A DNA stretch of 64,000 nt from Semisulcospira habei (Eukaryota > Mollusca > Gastropoda > Semisulcospiridae), in NCBI GenBank assembly GCA_036245525.1, contig BTPG01000006.1:69985101-70049100 (forward strand), written 5' to 3'. The position numbers and the translations under genes are program-made. This document shows, one piece after another, positions 22,589 through 35,619 of the stretch (the stretch's first letter is position 1; each line of letters begins with the position of its first letter). Below the pieces are notes generated by a model, which did not search any database, was not told the DNA's origin, and saw only the letters and a list, made by a program, of their open reading frames with translations.

Positions 22589-24611
22589 CTATCTATCTAT
22601 ATCCCGTAGTCTTGCCGACGGTTGGGGCACCACTGATGACTTGGCAACCAGCTCCCTCCATTCCTCTCTGTTCTCTGCCATTCTCAGCGTATCGCCCAGC
22701 TTCAGTCCTGTCCACTCTGAGATATTGTCCTCCCTCTGTCTTCCTCTCCTTCGTCCTCCTTGCACAGTGCCTTGCAGGATTGTTTTGGCAAGCCCTGCTG
22801 AACGCGTGACATGCCCATACCACTTCAGTTTGCGTTTTCTCACAATGGCTAATAAGTCTTCATAGGGCCCGATGGCTTGCCTGATTCTGCTTCCCACTTC
22901 CTCGTTTGTGATGTGATCTCTGTATGAGATGCCAAGCAGCCTTCGAAAGCATCGCATTTCAGTGGCTTGTATCCTCCTTTCAAGGTCTGCTGTGAGGGTC
23001 CATGACTCGCAGGCATACATGAACACATGAGATGACTAAGGAGCGCATCAGTCTAATCTTGGAGCAGAGTGTGATGTTTCTGTCCTTCCATATCGTCTTC
23101 AATCTTGTCAGTGCTGTTGTTGTCTGTGCAATCCTGGACAGTATTTCTGGTTTTGATCCCTCATCTGTCACAATGGCTCCTAAGTATTTGAATTTCTTAA
23201 ATGTTTCCAGTTTTTGGCCTCCAACCATGATTTCAGTGCCAATGCCACTGGCGTTATTGGTCATCAGTTTGGTCTTCTCTGCACTGATTTCCATCCCATA
23301 TGCAATGGCTGTACTATCCGGCTTTTCCACCAGCTGAGCTAGCTCCTTCTCTGTTCCTGCAAGGCCATCAATGTCGTCCGCAAAGCGCAAGTTCGTAATT
23401 GTTCTGCCTCCAATACGGACAGTTCCTTCATGATCTTTCAGAGCGTCCGTCATGATTCTTTCCAGGGAGATGTTGAAAAGAGTAGGTGAGAGCAAGCAGC
23501 CTTGTCTGACTCCAACTGTAGTCCTAAACCAGTTTCCTATTTTGCCGTTGAAGCAGACTGCGCTAGTGGCCTTGTTGTAAAGGTTTGCTATGACTTTGAT
23601 CAGGTTGGCATTGATGTTGTATAGCTTCATGGTGGACCAAAGGGCTGCATGCCACACCCTGTCAAACGCTTTCTTAAAATCCACAAAGACATGAAAAAGG
23701 CCCTGCTGGTGCTGGAGGTATCTCTCACACAGAACTCTCAGGTTGAAAATCTGCTCAGTTGTGCAGCGCCCTGGTCTGAAGCCTGCCTGTTCCTCAGCTA
23801 TGATTTCCTCTGCCTGTGGCTTCAGCCTGTTCAGTAGGATCTTTAACATGACTTTGCTTGGGTGGGATATAAGACTGATCTGCGATAGTTCTGGCATTGA
23901 TGTAAGTTGCCTTTTTTGGGGAGAGTTATTATAAGTGATTGGGTCCATGGTGTGGGCCAATCCCCTGACTGCCAGATCATATTGCAGATTGTTAGTAAGG
24001 CGCTTATCGTGTTTTCTCCCCGGCCCTTCTTGGACTAGCTCTGCAGGGATGTTGTCTGCTCCTGCTGCCTTCCCTTTTTTCAGCGACTTCACTGCAGCCT
24101 CTACTTCTTCTCGGAGGATGGGATAGTTGCCATTGGTGGTCACGGGTGGGTTGACAAGTATGCTTGGGTCCCCTGCAGCTCGATGGTTGTACAAATCTGA
24201 GCAGTACTCTGTCCATCTCTTCAGTATGTCTTGGTCTTCCGTAAGACAGTAACCTTCACTATCTTGAATGATCGAGGAGCGTCTTTGTTTTACACTGGTC
24301 AGGTCGTTCACCAGCTGGTATGCTTTTTTGCTATTATTTTTGTTCATATTTTCTTCTACGTGTTTACACTGATCTTCAATCCACTTATTCTTTGCCTTTT
24401 TTATGCTTTTCTTGATATCCTGGTTAATTTCCCTATATTGTTTAGCTCCTTCTACCTCTGATTTCTTTTTCTTTAATTCTCGACGCTTGTCACATAGAAC
24501 AAAGATGTCAGCTGTAACCCAAGGTTTCTTTGCTTGTCGGTGTTTGCCAAGGATCTCGGCACTGGCTGTTTGGGTTACAACAGTGTTAAATGTGTCAATC
24601 AGTGTGTCCAC
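22589..24611 (-). pseudogene. reverse transcriptase and C-terminal part of the inserted LINE
   Basis: The 543-residue frame (24611-22980) contains SLKKGKAAGADNIPAELVQ, AGFRPGRCTTEQIF, DFKKAFDRVWHAALW, GVRQGCLLSPTLF and catalytic FADD at residues 410-413. Between AELVQ and ISLISHPSK (about 23930-24090) the reading is out of frame, with two compensating shifts, so part of the palm is garbled. The C-terminal block ACESWTLTADLERRIQ to LRDIDR continues in another frame (22589-23026). This copy cannot make an active enzyme. Confidence 0.9.
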
Positions 24612-25647
24612 GTCCGTGTCTTCTGCACCTAGAAGTAGCAGTGGTGAAAATTTTCCTTCTATATTTTGCCTGAAAGGCTTCCGCTACCTCTGGGTCTTTC
24701 AGCTTCTCAAGGTCAAACTTGATTCTGGTGGGACCCTGCTTGTTGACCTTCTTTAGGCGGAGTCGGAAGGTCATCATCACTAAGTCATGGTCGCTTCCAA
24801 TGTCTGCTCCTGGAAAACTTCTTGTCTTGGCAATGTTCACACTGGTTTGGAAGCGTCTCTTCACCATGATGTAGTCAATTTGGTTATGGTGCTTTCCGTT
24901 CGGGCTGTGCCATGTCAACCTTCTCGATGCTTTGTGCGGGCCAAACGTGTTCATCAGCTTTAGATCATTTGAACTGGCAAATTCCAGGAGCCTTGAGCCT
25001 CTGTCGTTGGTCTCTGCATTGCAGTAGCGTCCGCATGTGCCTTTCCAGTTCCTAGCAGCATCCTCTCCTATTTTGGCATTCCAGTCTCCCTGCACCACAA
25101 AAATGTCTTTCTTGGGGGTCTGGTCCAGAACTTCTTGCAGTTGGTCATAGAAGTCTTCTATATCCTCATCGCCATAATCTGTTGTTGGGGCATAAACATG
25201 TACAATGGTGATATTAAATGGGGTTGCCCTCAAGCGTATGGTAATAAGCCTACTGGAGACTGGCCGACAACTCATGACGGTGTTCACGATGTCTTTGTAG
25301 ACGAGAAATCCGACACCCTGTTCGTGTTTGTCTTCTCTGCCACTGTAGTACAGTTTGTGGTTTTCCTGGGTTGATGTTTCCCCAAGGTTCTTCCATCGTA
25401 CTTCGTAAAGTCCTAGGATGGTCCAATCGTATCTGTTCATTTCATGTGTCAGTTCCTCTACCTTTCCAGGCGTTCTTAATGTTCTGACGTTCCAAGTGCC
25501 AATGCTGATGTTGTTTCTGGCACGGAGTTTTGATGGTGATGGTGCACCAGTAGCACACTTAACACCTCTGCCCTGGCGCAAGACAGAAGGCGCGGTCCTT
25601 GTTCCGGGCGACGACCGATCCGGTATGGACTGAGGTAAGGTTGTCAT
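24595..25647 (-). pseudogene. APE endonuclease domain of the inserted LINE
   Basis: The domain would nick target DNA for target-primed reverse transcription. Motifs in order: GTWNVRTL near residue 50, LGLYEVRW, VYAPTTDYGDEDIEDFY, FVVQGDWNAKIG, NQIDYIMV and GSDHDLVMM. These match the metal and catalytic residues of exonuclease-endonuclease-phosphatase enzymes (N, E, D/N, SDH). The open frame is 350 residues from an ATG at 25647, and is then lost by a frame change near 24600 just before the reverse transcriptase frame. Confidence 0.9.
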
Positions 25648-26010
25648 TGCATGTGGTGTGTCTTGGGCAAAAGAACCTGGCGGAGCCCATCCCTCTCCAG
25701 GCTGTTAACCACAACCGAAACTCCACATAACTTGTGGCTCGCCTTGGTCCTGGACACGTGGCCGATGAGACCCTCATGGGACTCTTTCGCCCTGAGTGGT
25801 GACTTCATCAAGGAAGTTTATACACCCAATCAGGTACCGTGTCAGCACCCTAGCCTTTGGTTATCCAAAACCTAACATGCAAGGCAGCATGGGACTCGTG
25901 GAGGGCGGGGTCGTCTATGTCCCGTGCAGATGTGAACATCTGCCCACTGCCCACAAACAATACGTGGCGGGAATCCGTCTTCAATATGGAAAGTTTTAAA
26001 CTTACTAACC

Positions 26011-27493
<1,483 letters not shown>

Positions 27494-27635
27494 ATACTTT
27501 TCAGTCCGTTTCCCGGCTTTTCCCCCGTCTGTATGTACATGTACCTTGTGCGGGGGTTCAGCTGGAGAAACAGACCCGCGATTATCTCCCGTCTATAGAT
27601 TATGTTCACCCACGCTCACCCTTCTCCTTCCGTCT

Positions 27636-27701
27636 GCAAGAGGCATAGATTCTCATCATCCCTTGCAGTCGCAGGGGCTCATGAGAATCTATGCTTCTTG
27701 C
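27636..27701. repeat. Family A hairpin
   Basis: The stem GCAAGAGGCATAGATTCTCA pairs with a right arm ending GAATCTATGCTTCTTGC, sharing the GATTCTCAT/ATGAGAATC variant. The loop side is CCCTTGCAGTCGCAGGG. Confidence 0.82.
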
Positions 27702-27850
27702 GGACCTCCGAAATCGGCTGCAGCTTATCCTCAAAATGCGGGTGTCATTTACGGCTAGCCACACCAGCGCTCGTGCCTGTTTTGTTGTATGACCCACTGG
27801 TCTCGACTCCTACGATGCCATTTTCCTGTTCTCTAGTGTCAACATCGAGG

Positions 27851-27920
27851 GCATACTGGTTGCCTCCCTCGATTCGCTGCGCCGATTGGCGCAGCTAATC
27901 GAGGGAGACAACCAGTGTGC
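27851..27920. repeat. Family J hairpin
   Basis: The arms GCATACTGGTTGCCTCCCTC and GAGGGAGACAACCAGTGTGC are near perfect, around CGCTGCGCCGATTGGCGCAG. Arm differences from the 8441 copy occur on both sides. Confidence 0.78.
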
Positions 27921-28566
27921 GCCGGGGGAGGGATCGACCTTCAAAATTTATTTTGGTTTTACGCGGCCGAGCAAATAAAAATTCCATCACTGGCCCAAAA
28001 ACCAGAGGGGTGCGTTTCAGTCGGCCTAAGAGCGGCATTATATAGTTTCTGCGACACCTACCAACCTCCCACCATCACAATTCACGTTGCTTGATATTTC
28101 GAACTATGCCTTTGTCCTCCGTGTTCCATTGTTTTCTGTTTGCTTGTTTGTCATTTGTGTTAGTTTGTTAGTATGTTTGTTTTGTGTGTCTGTTTGTTTG
28201 TTTGTTTATTTGTGTTTGTTTTGTTTGTTGTGTGTTTTGTTTGCTTCTGTTTGTCGTTTGTGTTGTTTGTTGTTTGTTTCTTTGTGTTTTTTTGTTTTAT
28301 TCCTGGATACAAAATATCTTAGTTCGCAAATCATTTGATAGTGTAAACGTTCGACTGTGGGGGTGAAAGTTCTTGCAAAGTCTCTCCTCTCCTGCTGAAT
28401 CGATAACAGAAACAACCCGGACAAGAAAATAGTCCCGCTTCACTACATTTTGCCCACTCCAGTGTCGCGACGAATATTAGAACTCTGTCTCAGGAATATA
28501 TTGTATATGTTCCGTCCTTTTCGGAATCTCACAGCTTATAAATGAATGCTGGCCTCTCATCACAGG
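27921..28566. other. spacer with TTTG-rich tract
   Basis: A TTTG/TTTGTG-rich tract runs about 28130-28310, and open frames across it are cysteine-valine-phenylalanine low complexity. Nothing else is recognised. Confidence 0.5.
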
Positions 28567-28622
28567 TTAGTTAGTTATTTGGGTTTAACGCCGAGCAGGC
28601 GACTAAGGCCATCTTAAGGCGG
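28567..28622 (-). mobile_element. SINE tail fragment
   Basis: GTTAGTTAGTTATTTGGGTT then TAACGCCGAGCAGGCGACTA and AGGCCATCTTAAGGCGGC is the recurrent tail, read on the minus strand. A similar 64-bp copy at 46914 has a clean target duplication. Confidence 0.7.
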
Positions 28623-28633
28623 CATTACAGACC

Positions 28634-28740
28634 TGGGGCTGGTTGCATGAGTGAGATTAATACTGCGCCAGCCACTAAGCAAGGTGCTCCGCTGTAGCGG
28701 ATCTCCTTGCTTGGTGGCTGGCGCAGGACTAATCTCACTC
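28634..28740. repeat. Family I hairpin, right end merged with family C
   Basis: The arms GGGGCTGGTTGCATGAGTGA and GGACTAATCTCACTCAT fold back through GCGCCAGCCACTAAGCAAGG and its complement. The outer right end is replaced by the family C element. Confidence 0.72.
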
Positions 28741-28814
28741 ATTTGAGACGTGACCGCCTCCGGATACGCGGCTTAAGCCGCGTATCCGGAGGCGGCTCGT
28801 CTCGAATGCGTTAA
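28735..28814. mobile_element. Family C foldback
   Basis: The arms GAGACGTGACCGCCTCCGGA and TCCGGAGGCGGCTCGTCTCG are near perfect, with centre GCGGCTTAAGCCGC. The right end reads AATGCGTTAA. The left end lacks TTAA. Confidence 0.75.
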
Positions 28815-29371
28815 CTCATGCACCTAGCCCCAGCACCCAAGTATGTTTTCCATGTTAATCCACCCACCCCTATCTCCCCTCCCCGCAATACCTTTCCGTC
28901 CATCGCCCACCCACCCATTCAGCAACTTACTGCCACCACTCTCCCTTTTCTCCCCCATTCCTCCCCTTCCCCCGGTCGTTTCCTTATCACAGCTGACAGC
29001 GATTCAATCAGTGCAGACCCGCTGACGTGACGCTGAACACTACAAGCGAAGGAGCTGCCCCCACTGAGGGTCGAGATGGGAAATGAAATTGATGACCCAT
29101 TGATGACCCATTGATGACCCATTGCTTTACTACCAGTAATAAACGAGATCTTTATCGACCCAAATAATGGTGGACTGATGGAGCTTCCAGTGTAACGCGT
29201 ATGTTGGTTGTGTGTTAAGTGTGCTCGTTTGTGTGGGAAAAATATCAGAGATAATGTTCTAGACAGTGAAAACAAGGCTTTCGGGCTGACGTCAGCTTTA
29301 GTCAGCTGTGCGCGGGCCGATTAAAACCTGTTGTCTGCCCGAGAAGCTATAGTCCACCAGTTGCAAACCTC
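28815..29371. other. unassigned spacer
   Basis: The motif TTGATGACCCA occurs three times in tandem at 29088-29122. Otherwise only C-rich stretches are seen. Confidence 0.4.
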
Positions 29372-29427
29372 CTAGAGGTATAGATCGTCATGAGTCCGCA
29401 GGGCTAATGAGGATTTATGTCTCTTGG
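29372..29427. repeat. Family A hairpin, shortened
   Basis: The arms TAGAGGTATAGATCGTCATG and ATGAGGATTTATGTCTCTTG pair with mismatches and a small loop. Confidence 0.6.
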
Positions 29428-29650
29428 ATATGTTGGAGTCTTGTCTATGCTTCTGGTCCAGGCAGGTTATCCGCCGTGACTTTGCTCTCTTTCGATGTTT
29501 GGAGTATTTCGTCGCAATCGAATCCTCACTCCTGTTGCTGCTGCTGCTGCTGCTACTGTTGTTGCTGCTACTGTTGCTACTGATGCTGCTTCAATTGCTG
29601 ATGTTGTTTTCACTATTTGCAGTGGTGTCAGTTACCCACAATCATAATCT

Positions 29651-29854
29651 TTAACACGTTCATACCCGAGGACCGAAATCCCCAAATTTTAAAATTGTCC
29701 TCTAGTGGACTTTATTACAGTTCTAGAGACAAATCGAACATGATAGTTCAAGGGTGGTGCCAGAATAGCTTGGCGCCCATAGGCGCCAAGCTATTCTGGC
29801 ACCACCCTTGAACTATCATGTTCGATCCATGTGTGTCCGGGCTGAATGAGTTAA
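29651..29854. mobile_element. Family B TTAA hairpin element, complete
   Basis: It runs TTAACACGTTCATACCCGAG to GGGCTGAATGAGTTAA. The stem (29730-29826) is almost perfect, and both arms carry the paired variant TCGAACATGA/TCATGTTCGA where most copies have TCGACCATGA/TCATGGTCGA. Confidence 0.9.
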
Positions 29855-30500
29855 CATAATACGAGAGGTGTTCTTTCTTTGCACTGCTGTTGTTAACAAA
29901 CTGTTGCCGAATTTGGTAAGCAAAAATGATAAAAAGAAAGTGTGATCGCTTTTGCCTGCTTGCAAGAAAGCACACGCGTGCATATGAATAAAAATAATAA
30001 TAATAATAATACCGTTATTATATAGGCGCTTTTTCTCAATTTTGGGGAAATCGACTCAAAGCGCCGCGCCTGAAACCCAACACACACACTCACGAAACAG
30101 ACACGGATTTACGCCATTTAAGACAAACACAGTACAAGACAAACGAAGGGCCAGTCAGCTACTGAAGTTACAGAGATTTTTTTATCGCTTGTATTTGAAA
30201 TTTTGTAAAGTGGCCTGAGACCGGTACCAAAGTGTGGGGGGTGGAAGAACCGGAGTACCCGGAGAAAGAACCCCCGACAGTCATACTCAAACAATAAAAA
30301 AAAAATGCATGTTGGCGTGCTTGCATGCATGCACGCGTAATTTCATTTTTTTTCACCGCTCGAGTGCAAATTTTACATTCCCTTTTTATTTCCTTGTTAG
30401 CAACGGTTGATTAGACAGCTGTAAAGGTCACTGACAAATTAAATTTGATTGTGATTCCAGCTTTTTGCGTCGCATTCTCCCTCGCGCTTCAGCCATAACG
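29855..30500. other. unassigned spacer
   Basis: A short AATAAT run lies near 29990-30010. Nothing else is recognised. Confidence 0.4.
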
Positions 30501-30568
30501 GTATACTGGTGTGAGATTTTGGACCTCATGGCGCGTAGCCGTAAGGTTCAAAATCACAGACCTATACA
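30501..30568. repeat. Family F hairpin
   Basis: The arms GGTGTGAGATTTTGGACCTC and GTAAGGTTCAAAATCACAGA with flanks fold back, with mismatches at several sites. Confidence 0.68.
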
Positions 30569-30673
30569 CCATTGCTTTCTAGGTCGTGAAAATCTAAAAT
30601 TGCAGATGGGCACACATTTTTTTTCCTCAGGCAGTTGCATGTTCTGCATCTCTGAAACTGGATTTTTAAAAAA

Positions 30674-30854
<181 letters not shown>

Positions 30855-30993
30855 TCAACACAGTTTAGCTTCATTTTTTTCTGTTATCTGTCTCTGTTTT
30901 CTCTGCTTTTTTCCTTTCTCGTTTTATTCACGGCTCTAACAGCTTCCTAATAAAAATCTCTTCACAGTTGAAATCAAAAGTGAACACAATCAG

Positions 30994-31111
30994 ACGCAAG
31001 AGACATAGAAAACACATTATGTCCCTTTTCCTTTGACGCCTGGGTCTCTTTGACGTTGATGTGACAACGATTTCAAACACCATCTGCGTCCACTGGCAGT
31101 GAAGGGGTTAA
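30994..31111. mobile_element. Family A remnant
   Basis: A left arm GCAAGAGACATAGAAAACAC, a decayed right side near 31030-31060, and the right terminus GGCAGTGAAGGGGTTAA are visible. Confidence 0.6.
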
Positions 31112-31113
31112 AA

Positions 31114-31470
31114 ATCAAGAAATTACGTCCAGCCAAGAACTATGAAATCCTATCACATTCTGACAGCCGAAATTTTGCTCAAGGAAAATGCGTTTAAAAT
31201 TTGCAAATAACATGATTCGAAGTTCGACTAAAAACTATCCTGAGCTGTCAGCTAGAATCTGCAACAAAAATATCATGTATTATTGGCAATGTTCGCAAAT
31301 GTGTCCCTTGCGTGCATTTAGCATTTTGCGCCTTAATGTATAGCGTGATGTAATTTGAGACTGATAGAGTATTGCACTTAATCAAAGCTCTCATGTCAAA
31401 CTTCGCAACTTTGGGAGCTGTCCTCAGAAGACTTTGTATATCAGTTAAATAGATAGATCAGCCACGATAG
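31114..31470. other. unassigned spacer
   Basis: Nothing recognisable was found. Confidence 0.4.
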
Positions 31471-31565
31471 TCGGACCATGATAGTTCAAGGATAGTGCCA
31501 GAATCGCTTGGCGTCTGTAGGCGCCAAGCTATTCTGGCACCATCCTTGAACTTACATGGTCTCCC
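31471..31565. mobile_element. Family B hairpin
   Basis: The arms GACCATGATAGTTCAAGGAT and CCATCCTTGAACTTACATGG pair around TTGGCGTCTGTAGGCGCCAA. TTAA ends were not found. Confidence 0.75.
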
Positions 31566-33110
31566 ATAATGATCATGTTGACTTTATACGGTGAAGTTAG
31601 TGATATCACTTTACGGTGATTTTGTTCTGAGTTTGAGGGGTGCGGGGGGGGGGGGGGGGGGGGGCGGGGTAAAGTATGGAGTATGTTTAGAGGCGGGAAG
31701 AGTTATAATGTATTTTATTAGGATTGAATGGGTTTCTTTTTTTAGCGTGGTGTAACTTAATTTACTCCCAGCGTTAAAAGGGCAGGGAACACCTTCTCGC
31801 GCCTAACTAATTATTGCCACACTCCTAATAGTTCACGGCAAAGTGGGTTAAAAGCCCCTAGATGCGGTAATTTTAAGCCGTTCAAGCACTACCTTTAAAC
31901 TGTCATTGTCAACTCATCTTCTATTTTCAATGTATTAAGTCTGCGTGGATTCCATGATTTTTAGCAACGTAGTGTAACTTAGTGTACCCCCAGGGTACAC
32001 AACACCATTGTGAACGGCTACGCCCTCTTCTCTCTCACAAACCAGATGGGTGAGGCTAGCGCTGGCAGAATTGTATAACAAACCAAAGGGAATTACTCAG
32101 CGCTGGACAGAACAGTTAGATCCCCTGCCCCCGCCTATCAGGCACCCATTCGCCAGCCCACAGAGACATACGCAGGTATAGAACAAGACGATCATCTACA
32201 TCCCTAAAAAGGATGCATCAGGGGTCTCTTATATAACCCATGTCTTTCTCCGGAACTTAGGAAGTAGGCAGGAGAAACATACATACACAAACACGAAGGT
32301 GCATTACTATATGTGGTCGGGTAAATACCCTGAATTCCCACAGTAGATGCACAGAACATTACACAACAATGTAACGATACAAATTTGCCTCGAGTTATAC
32401 TGAGATACTCACAAACCAGATAGGTGAGGCTAGCCCTGGCAGAATTGTATAACAAACCAAGGGGAATTACTCAGCGCTGGACAGAACAGTTAGATCCCCT
32501 GCCCCCGCCTATCAGGCACCCATTCGCCAGCCCACAGAGAAATACGCAGGTATAGAACAAGACGATCATCTACATCCCTAAAAAGGATGCATCAGGTCTC
32601 TTATATAACCCATGTCTTTCTCCGGAACTTAGGAAGTAGGCATAATGGCTCATAAGTAGGCATAATGGCTCTCATAATGGCTCGCAAAATGGATTATGCT
32701 TCTTTCAGGCGACAAGTTATTCTGGCATCACCCTTGAACTGTACTGGTCGTACGATAATGTATGAGGTTTGAATGGGCTCATTATAGCGTAGTTTAACTC
32801 ATTTTATGCCAGCGTCAAACGGCAGATAACACCTTTCTGAACCTACGCTTTCTACACTCTCTTAATGGCTCACACAATGAATTAAGCCCCCCTGCGCGCA
32901 TAGACTCCAACCTGTTTTGGCATCACCCTTGAACTATAATGGTCATATGGTAGTGTATAGGCACCTAGTAAGCAAAGGTCCCAGGGCCGAAGTCGGCCCA
33001 AGGATCATTTGCGTGCCTGGAAGTGTGAATAGGGTCATTATAGCGAAAAATAATTTTAGTTTGTACACCGTAAAGGAACAGAGAGCACTTTCTTGGCCCT
33101 TAGTTATATT
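31566..33110. repeat. block of diverged units around family B right arms
   Basis: The order TTGAATGGG, GCTCATTATAGCGTAGTTTA, CCAGCGTYAAA, GGCAGRKAACACCTTY recurs near 31720-31800, 32785-32850 and 33020-33090. Isolated B right arms (TGGCATCACCCTTGAACT) are at 32723 and 32920. The 374-bp array sits within the block. A G-run lies at 31641-31666. Confidence 0.55.
32037..32640 (-). repeat. inverted array of the about 374-bp repeat, about 1.6 copies
   Basis: Units repeat with period 374 (for example AACAGTTAGATCCCCTGCCC at 32111 and 32485). The sequence is the reverse complement of the 13075-13990 array. Neither unit contains the SINE tail found there. Confidence 0.85.
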
Positions 33111-33831
33111 TCAACATTTCTACGGGTGCCGTACACTCGAGTACACCCGAGTTTCTTAGAACAGCACACAATACTTTTTATTGTTCAATGGTTTCAAGAA
33201 CTTTGACCCACTGAACTGTTTATTAAGCTTGTTGACTATCGTTCAGTGTCTTTATAAAACGAAATGAATGAATGAACAAACGAACAAACGAACGAACGAA
33301 CGAATGCATGAATGAAAATTATAATGACTCTTCACATCTTGGTGATTTTAGACAACAACAACAACGACATCAACAACAAAAAATCTCTTAAATTTGAAAC
33401 TTAATAATATAAACTATACATGAATGCATTGCAACAGTTCACCTAAATAAGTCGGACATTTTAATTTAACTTTAGTCGTTGCTATTCTGGTATGTAAAAA
33501 TTTTATATCATTGATGTTTTCTGCTAGATCAACAGCATTTATAGCATTTCGTCTGAACAAAGAAAGGAAGGTTGATATGTTATTCAACAGATTTAAAATT
33601 TAAATTAGTGCCGATGTTTCCTTTTACCCCGCTTGGCTAGTTTTGTCTAAGAACCGTGCACTTGCTTTTACGATGATACAGCGTGGGATATATGGAGCTA
33701 TGATGCATGCCTTTAGAATTTGGACATGACTTGTGTTACAGCAGTCAAGTGATTCATCAACCACCCCGAGACATGCACAAGACGGAAAACAATCAACTAA
33801 AGCTTGGGTTTGGTTGTGGACGTTAATGGGG
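33111..33831. other. unassigned spacer
   Basis: Short GAAC/GAAT tetranucleotide runs lie near 33262-33315 and an ACAACA run near 33354-33380. A 127-residue minus frame (33624-34007) has no signature and crosses a hairpin. Confidence 0.4.
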
Positions 33832-33917
33832 TTAACCCTTTGTTGTCGGTAGCGGCTTTTGTCGCGATGATTCCGACTGGAATCATCGCGAGAAAAACCG
33901 CTACCGACAAAGGTTGA
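33832..33917. mobile_element. Family L foldback
   Basis: It runs TTAACCCTTTGTTGTCGG to CCGACAAAGGTTGA. The arms, about 40 bp, meet at GATTCCGACTGGAATC. Relative to 3682-3776 both arms changed together (GTTGTCGG/CCGACAA). Confidence 0.82.
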
Positions 33918-34237
33918 ACGAGTGCTTTGTGATTGCTCCTTCTGTGTCAAGCATGTGTCCACACTCGTAGCGGTTCGAGGGAGGTACCCCGTGTGGCAAG
34001 GGTGCATTCCATCCTGACCTGTTATGTTTGCACGTGCAGTTCAGCGGGTGCAGAGAGTGCAATTACTGCAGGCAGTGTCTGCTGGGCAAGCATTGTTATT
34101 CTGGTAAGTGCAATCAATAAATTAATCAATCGATGGGCTTGCGTTGTGTACACGAATAGAACATACATCAAGGGAGTCAATCAGTGCATCAATCGGTCCA
34201 TGAAGAAAAGAAGTCATGCGATGAAGTGAAAAAATGA
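33918..34237. other. unassigned spacer
   Basis: Nothing recognisable was found. The 98-residue plus-strand frame there lacks signatures. Confidence 0.4.
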
Positions 34238-34400
34238 ACAGAGTTAAGCGTTTAGGGCTTAACGTCTTTGTCCACCACGAGGGTGATTTCAAAGAAGGAG
34301 CACCGAATAAGTTCCGACCACATTTTTGATTCTAGCTGGACTCGAACCCGTGAACTTTCGCACGTGAGTCGAAGGCTCTACCACCTGAGCTGCCCCGTTC
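34238..34400 (-). mobile_element. tRNA-derived SINE
   Basis: Read on the minus strand, it starts with GGGGCAGCTCAGGTGGTAGA (A box) and has GGTTCGAGTCC (B box) about 45 bases later. These are internal RNA polymerase III promoter motifs. The body follows, with GGTCGGAACTTATTCGGTGC, and a tail like GTTAAGCCCTAAACG. It is not a functional tRNA, because the 3' part departs from a tRNA acceptor arm. Confidence 0.8.
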
Positions 34401-34404
34401 ATGA

Positions 34405-34411
34405 ATGAATA

Positions 34412-34470
<59 letters not shown>

Positions 34471-34471
34471 T
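34405..34471. repeat. (CAAT)n microsatellite
   Basis: CAAT tetranucleotides directly abut the 5' end of the minus-strand SINE. Confidence 0.92.
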
Positions 34472-34830
34472 AATAAACAGACCGTATAACAAAGAGAAGT
34501 GAAATTACTAACAACAGTCAATATATCAATCCATCTATCCATCCATTCTTCAAAATTAAAGCACTTAAATGACCTTTCTTGTAAAAATAGAAAGTGAAAC
34601 ACGAAAGATAGTATATAACACATCCGGTATCCTCTTAATACCTTTGATCTTTGAAAAAAAAAGTGGTTTACAATTAGTGAAAATAGAAGCCATAAGTGGC
34701 CTATGCATCGGATTGATCATTGACGAGTTCTAAGTGGCAGAATCACGCACCGTCCTATTTCCGATAAGATCGCTCAATGCCGCACGACATACACTGGGCC
34801 TTTCATGTCTTTGTCATCAGCACATTGAGG
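34472..34830. other. unassigned spacer
   Basis: Nothing recognisable was found. Confidence 0.4.
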
Positions 34831-34831
34831 T

Positions 34832-35022
34832 CTAGGGTTGAATTTTCTAAAAGTTGTCCTCTAGAGACGACATTACTGTTCAGGGTACAGCTTGACGATG
34901 ATAGTTCAAGGGTGGTGTCAGAATAGCTTGGCGCCTAAAGGCGCCAAGCTATTCTGGCACCACCCTTCAACTATCATTATCGACCCGTACCTTCTCGTGG
35001 TGTGTCGGGGCTGAACGGGTTT
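34832..35022. mobile_element. Family B element
   Basis: The stem (34888-34984) carries TTCAAGGGTGGTGTCAGAAT and its near-complement around GGCGCCTAAAGGCGCC. The right end reads GGGGCTGAACGGGTTTAA. The left TTAA has decayed. Confidence 0.82.
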
Positions 35023-35188
35023 AAACATTGATCACTATGAGCTTGCGGCTTTGCGTACATAGTATTTACCTTGATGAGTCCAGATCTTTACTCCAAAGCT
35101 CTTCGAGTCCAGATCTGGCCTGCAGCTTTGTCAAGGTGCAGTATGCTTACACCCCCCCCCCCCCTTCCCCAAGGCCTGCCATAAAATT

Positions 35189-35314
35189 ACTTCGGATGTG
35201 ACAATTCACCAAGTTAGTTAGTTATGAGGGTTTAGAGCCGAGCAGGCGACTAAGGCTATATCACGGCTGTAAATCGCCAGGGTGCCCAATTGTTCTTGTT
35301 GTTACATCCGAAGT
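35189..35314. mobile_element. small TIR element containing a SINE tail
   Basis: The inverted ends ACTTCGGATGTGACAA (35189-35204) and TTGTTACATCCGAAGT (35299-35314) match at 15 of 16 positions. Inside is a SINE tail (35213-35270) with GTTAGTTAGTTATGAGGGTT then GAGCCGAGCAGGCGACTAAG. Confidence 0.6.
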
Positions 35315-35479
35315 TTTTTTTAAATATCCGACCTTGTTCAAAGCGAAGTAGACTTATACGCATGCTTAGTTCAATACTTAGCAGAGACAATGCCTGCAAA
35401 AGAAAAAAATTAATAAGCAATACTTACTGGTCTGTATAGACTACAAGCGACAACGAATGTTAGTGTGTACTCGTAACAG

Positions 35480-35550
35480 TAAGCCAACCTAGATTCTCAT
35501 TAGTCCGTGTAGCCGCAGAGGCCGATGAGGATCTGTGCCACTTGCAAACA
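35480..35550. repeat. Family A hairpin, decayed
   Basis: CTAGATTCTCATTAGTCCGT and GGCCGATGAGGATCTGTGCC keep partial complementarity. The right arm ends CACTTGCA. Confidence 0.55.
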
Positions 35551-35619
35551 AACACCAGCCTATGCCCCCCATCCCCAACCCTCCAACCTCCCCCCCCCCC
35601 CCACCCCTATCATATCTGA

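Larger units (their letters stand above)
22589..26010 (-). mobile_element. 3.4-kb APE-type LINE inserted into the CR1-group LINE
   Basis: The element has about 360 bp of 5' leader (about 25650-26010), endonuclease, reverse transcriptase and a short 3' end with a TAGA-type tail (22589-22602). The candidate 6-bp target duplication AACAAT lies at 22583-22588 and 26011-26016. It seems nearly full length but carries frame breaks. The family resembles RTE-like LINEs common in lophotrochozoans and fish; the clade is not certain. Confidence 0.85.

Noticed and set aside
24595..25647. host gene similar to craniofacial development protein 2
   Set aside because: Such annotations in databases usually mark LINE endonucleases, and here the frame is followed by a reverse transcriptase in the same orientation.
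33624..34007. 127-residue minus-strand open frame
   Set aside because: It crosses the family L hairpin and has no recognisable motif.
34330..34397. possible tRNA gene on the minus strand
   Set aside because: A and B boxes are good, but the acceptor stem does not close and a SINE body follows, so it is a tRNA-derived SINE.
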